A stretch of 13,295 nt of DNA from an uncultured Lachnospiraceae bacterium (lineage in GTDB: Bacteria > Bacillota > Clostridia > Lachnospirales > Lachnospiraceae): NCBI GenBank assembly GCA_910585215.1, contig CAJUDQ010000038.1, positions 19,978 through 33,272 of the forward strand, in the 5' to 3' direction. A program made the position numbers and the translations under genes. The notes beneath the pieces were generated by a model. That model saw only the letters and a list, made by a program, of their open reading frames with translations. It was not told the origin of the DNA and made no database searches. Within the stretch, counting starts at the first letter, position 1. Every line of letters begins with the position of its first letter. This document shows, piece by piece, positions 11,971 through 13,295 of this stretch.

Positions 11971-13295
11971 GGAGACTGTTTCAAGTTTTGTGTAAACTCA
12001 AAAACTGACATAAGACATATTAATTGGTTACTTAGGGGCAGAGCCAGTTTTTTGGTTCTGCCCTTGTCTGTATTATACAGGGAATTTTACCCCTGTCAAT
12101 GCAGTTTCTAAAAAATCCCTCTACAGGTTTCTTCCAGCCAGGCGTTCCTCAAAGTAAATCTCCAGCTGGGAATGTATCTGCCCCCAGTCCTGACGGTGTC
12201 CTGTCCATTTCTTTGTGATATCCATGGCTGCCAGATACAGCATTTTTAACAAGCTGTCATCAGAAGGAAATACGGTCTTGGATTTTGTCACCTTACGGAG
12301 CTGGCGGTTAAATCCCTCTATCGCATTTGTGGTATAAATAAGCCGTCTTACCGCCTCCGAATATTTGAAATATGTGGATAGTGTTGCCCAGTTGTCATTC
12401 CATGATTTATATATCTTTGGATATTTGCCATCCCATTTATCTTTGAACAGTTCCAGTTCATTCAGTGCGGTTTCTTCTGTAGGGGCAGCATATACAAGTT
12501 TCAGGTCTGACATCAGTTTTTTGATGTCTTTGTAGGAAACAAATTTTGTGGAGTTACGAATCTGGTGTATGATACACTGCTGGATTTCTGTTTCTGGATA
12601 CACTGCCTCTATTGCCTGCGGAAAGCCGGAAAGCCCGTCTACGCAGGCAATCAGAATATCCTCTACACCCCGGTTCTTTAACCCGTTCATGATGGACAGC
12701 CAGAACTTGGCACTTTCATTTTCACCTACATACATACCAAGTACATCCTTTTTTCCATTCATGTCAATGCCGAGTGCAATGTAGACTTGCCCGTTTTACA
12801 ATACGCCCTTCGCTGCGGACATGATAATGAATGGCATCCATGAATACCACTGCATAGACTTCTTCCAACGGACGTTCCTGCCATTCTTTCACGATGGGAA
12901 GTACTTTGTCTGTGATGCGGCTGATGGTGCTGTCTGAAATATTCATGTCATAGAGTTCTTTCATGTGGGACTCAATGTCACTGGTGGTCATGCCTTTCGC
13001 ATACATGGAAAGAATTTTTTCTTCCATGTCCTGTGTGATGGTATTTTGGTACTTTTTGATAAGCTGCGGCTCATACTCGCTGTTACGGTCGTGGGGAATG
13101 GCAACATCCATGTCTCCATAGGTGGTATGCATGGTTTTTTTGGAATGTCCGTTGCGGCTGTTGTCTGTTTCTTTGTTATGATAATCATACTTTGAGTAAC
13201 CAAGTTCTTCATTGAGTTCCTCATCCAGAACGCCTTCCAGAAGGACAGACATCATATCCCTCATAATTGAATTTACATCTGTTCCGCTTTTGATG
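11971..13295 (-). mobile_element. IS256-family insertion sequence, right part off the window
   Basis: The left boundary is proposed at about 11971, where GAGACTGTTTCAAGT is followed by TTTGTGTAAACTC. The TTTACACAAAA core on the minus strand is typical of IS256-family terminal repeats. The element begins only about 15 bases after the recombinase stop. Inside are a GC-rich 11-bp hairpin (GGGCAGAGCCA, 12036-12046, with 12053-12063) and a second inverted repeat ACAGGG/CCCTGT (12077-12096) before the transposase. The opposite end lies outside the window, so the terminal repeat and target duplication cannot be confirmed. Confidence 0.75.
12121..13295 (-). pseudogene. IS256-family (mutator-type) transposase, frameshifted, 5' end off the window
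   Basis: The frame is already open at 13295 (IKSGTDVNSIMRDMMSVLL), so the ATG at 13264 is internal, not the start. It runs through LDEELNEELGYSKYDYH and SDSTISRITDKV to VVFMDAIHYHV, carrying the first catalytic Asp. At about 12787 one extra base (GCAAGTC where GCAGTC is expected, in RAVYIALGIDMNG) shifts the frame. The rest continues from 12774 down with ACVDGLSGFPQAI (second Asp) and TTNAIEGFNRQLRKVTK (catalytic Glu), ending TAG at 12121. All DDE residues are present, in two frames. Full-length members are about 400 residues. The element is probably immobile unless the extra base is a sequence error. Confidence 0.88.

Noticed and set aside
12548..13224. Several frames on both strands across the IS
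   Set aside because: They are shadows of the transposase, which has clear DDE motifs and codon continuity on the minus strand.

Overview
The window is AT-rich DNA with strong AGGAGG-type ribosome binding sites, SigA-like promoters and protein families typical of gut Firmicutes. Protein resemblance points to a Clostridia, probably Lachnospiraceae, host. This is inference from family resemblance only. Bases 4-36 are an Illumina read-1 adapter, so the left edge is an assembly end and not biological sequence.

Layout. Bases 37-940 (minus) hold a SIR2-like protein, a probable NAD-consuming phage-defence gene, cut by the adapter. Bases 1274-3440 (minus) are the wreck of a prophage late region. It contains an endolysin tail fused by deletion to a holin, a small membrane protein, a frameshifted tail fibre, and an XkdN-like tail assembly chaperone. 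The chaperone still carries a classic -1 slippery heptamer, but it is joined directly to the fibre, so the genes normally between them (tape measure, baseplate) are gone. Bases 3587-4246 (minus) are a zinc-ribbon/DUF4352 membrane protein interrupted by an amber codon. Bases 4368-4447 carry a promoter-terminator pair that would make a small RNA. Two small unknown ORFs follow.

Bases 5160-6378 are a phage-type switch. A DUF739 (Cro-like) gene and an XRE repressor diverge from an operator region with repeated GTTTAA boxes. Next come a small convergent ORF and a second XRE gene. The DUF739 and second XRE genes are each out of frame by one base at a poly-A tract.

Bases 6562-8527 (plus) look like a compact cassette: a small ORF, a two-helix membrane protein, a stand-alone HsdR-N-type PD-(D/E)XK nuclease with no methyltransferase, and a Thr/Pro-rich protein ending in a His/Cys site. 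Bases 8655-8964 are a type I toxin-antitoxin module with a 26-residue membrane toxin and a convergent antisense RNA. Bases 9208-9785 hold the HEPN half of an AbiD/AbiF-like protein followed by a promoter and a short two-hairpin RNA. Bases 10369-11955 are a complete large serine recombinase. An IS256-family element with a frameshifted transposase follows and runs off the right edge.

Overall this is a degraded, grounded prophage or integrative element. Its virion genes are deleted and frameshifted, while the mobility gene (recombinase), one repressor and several defence-type genes are still open. At least six single-base frame breaks or nonsense codons occur, some in homopolymers. Sequence error must be excluded before all of them are read as true decay.
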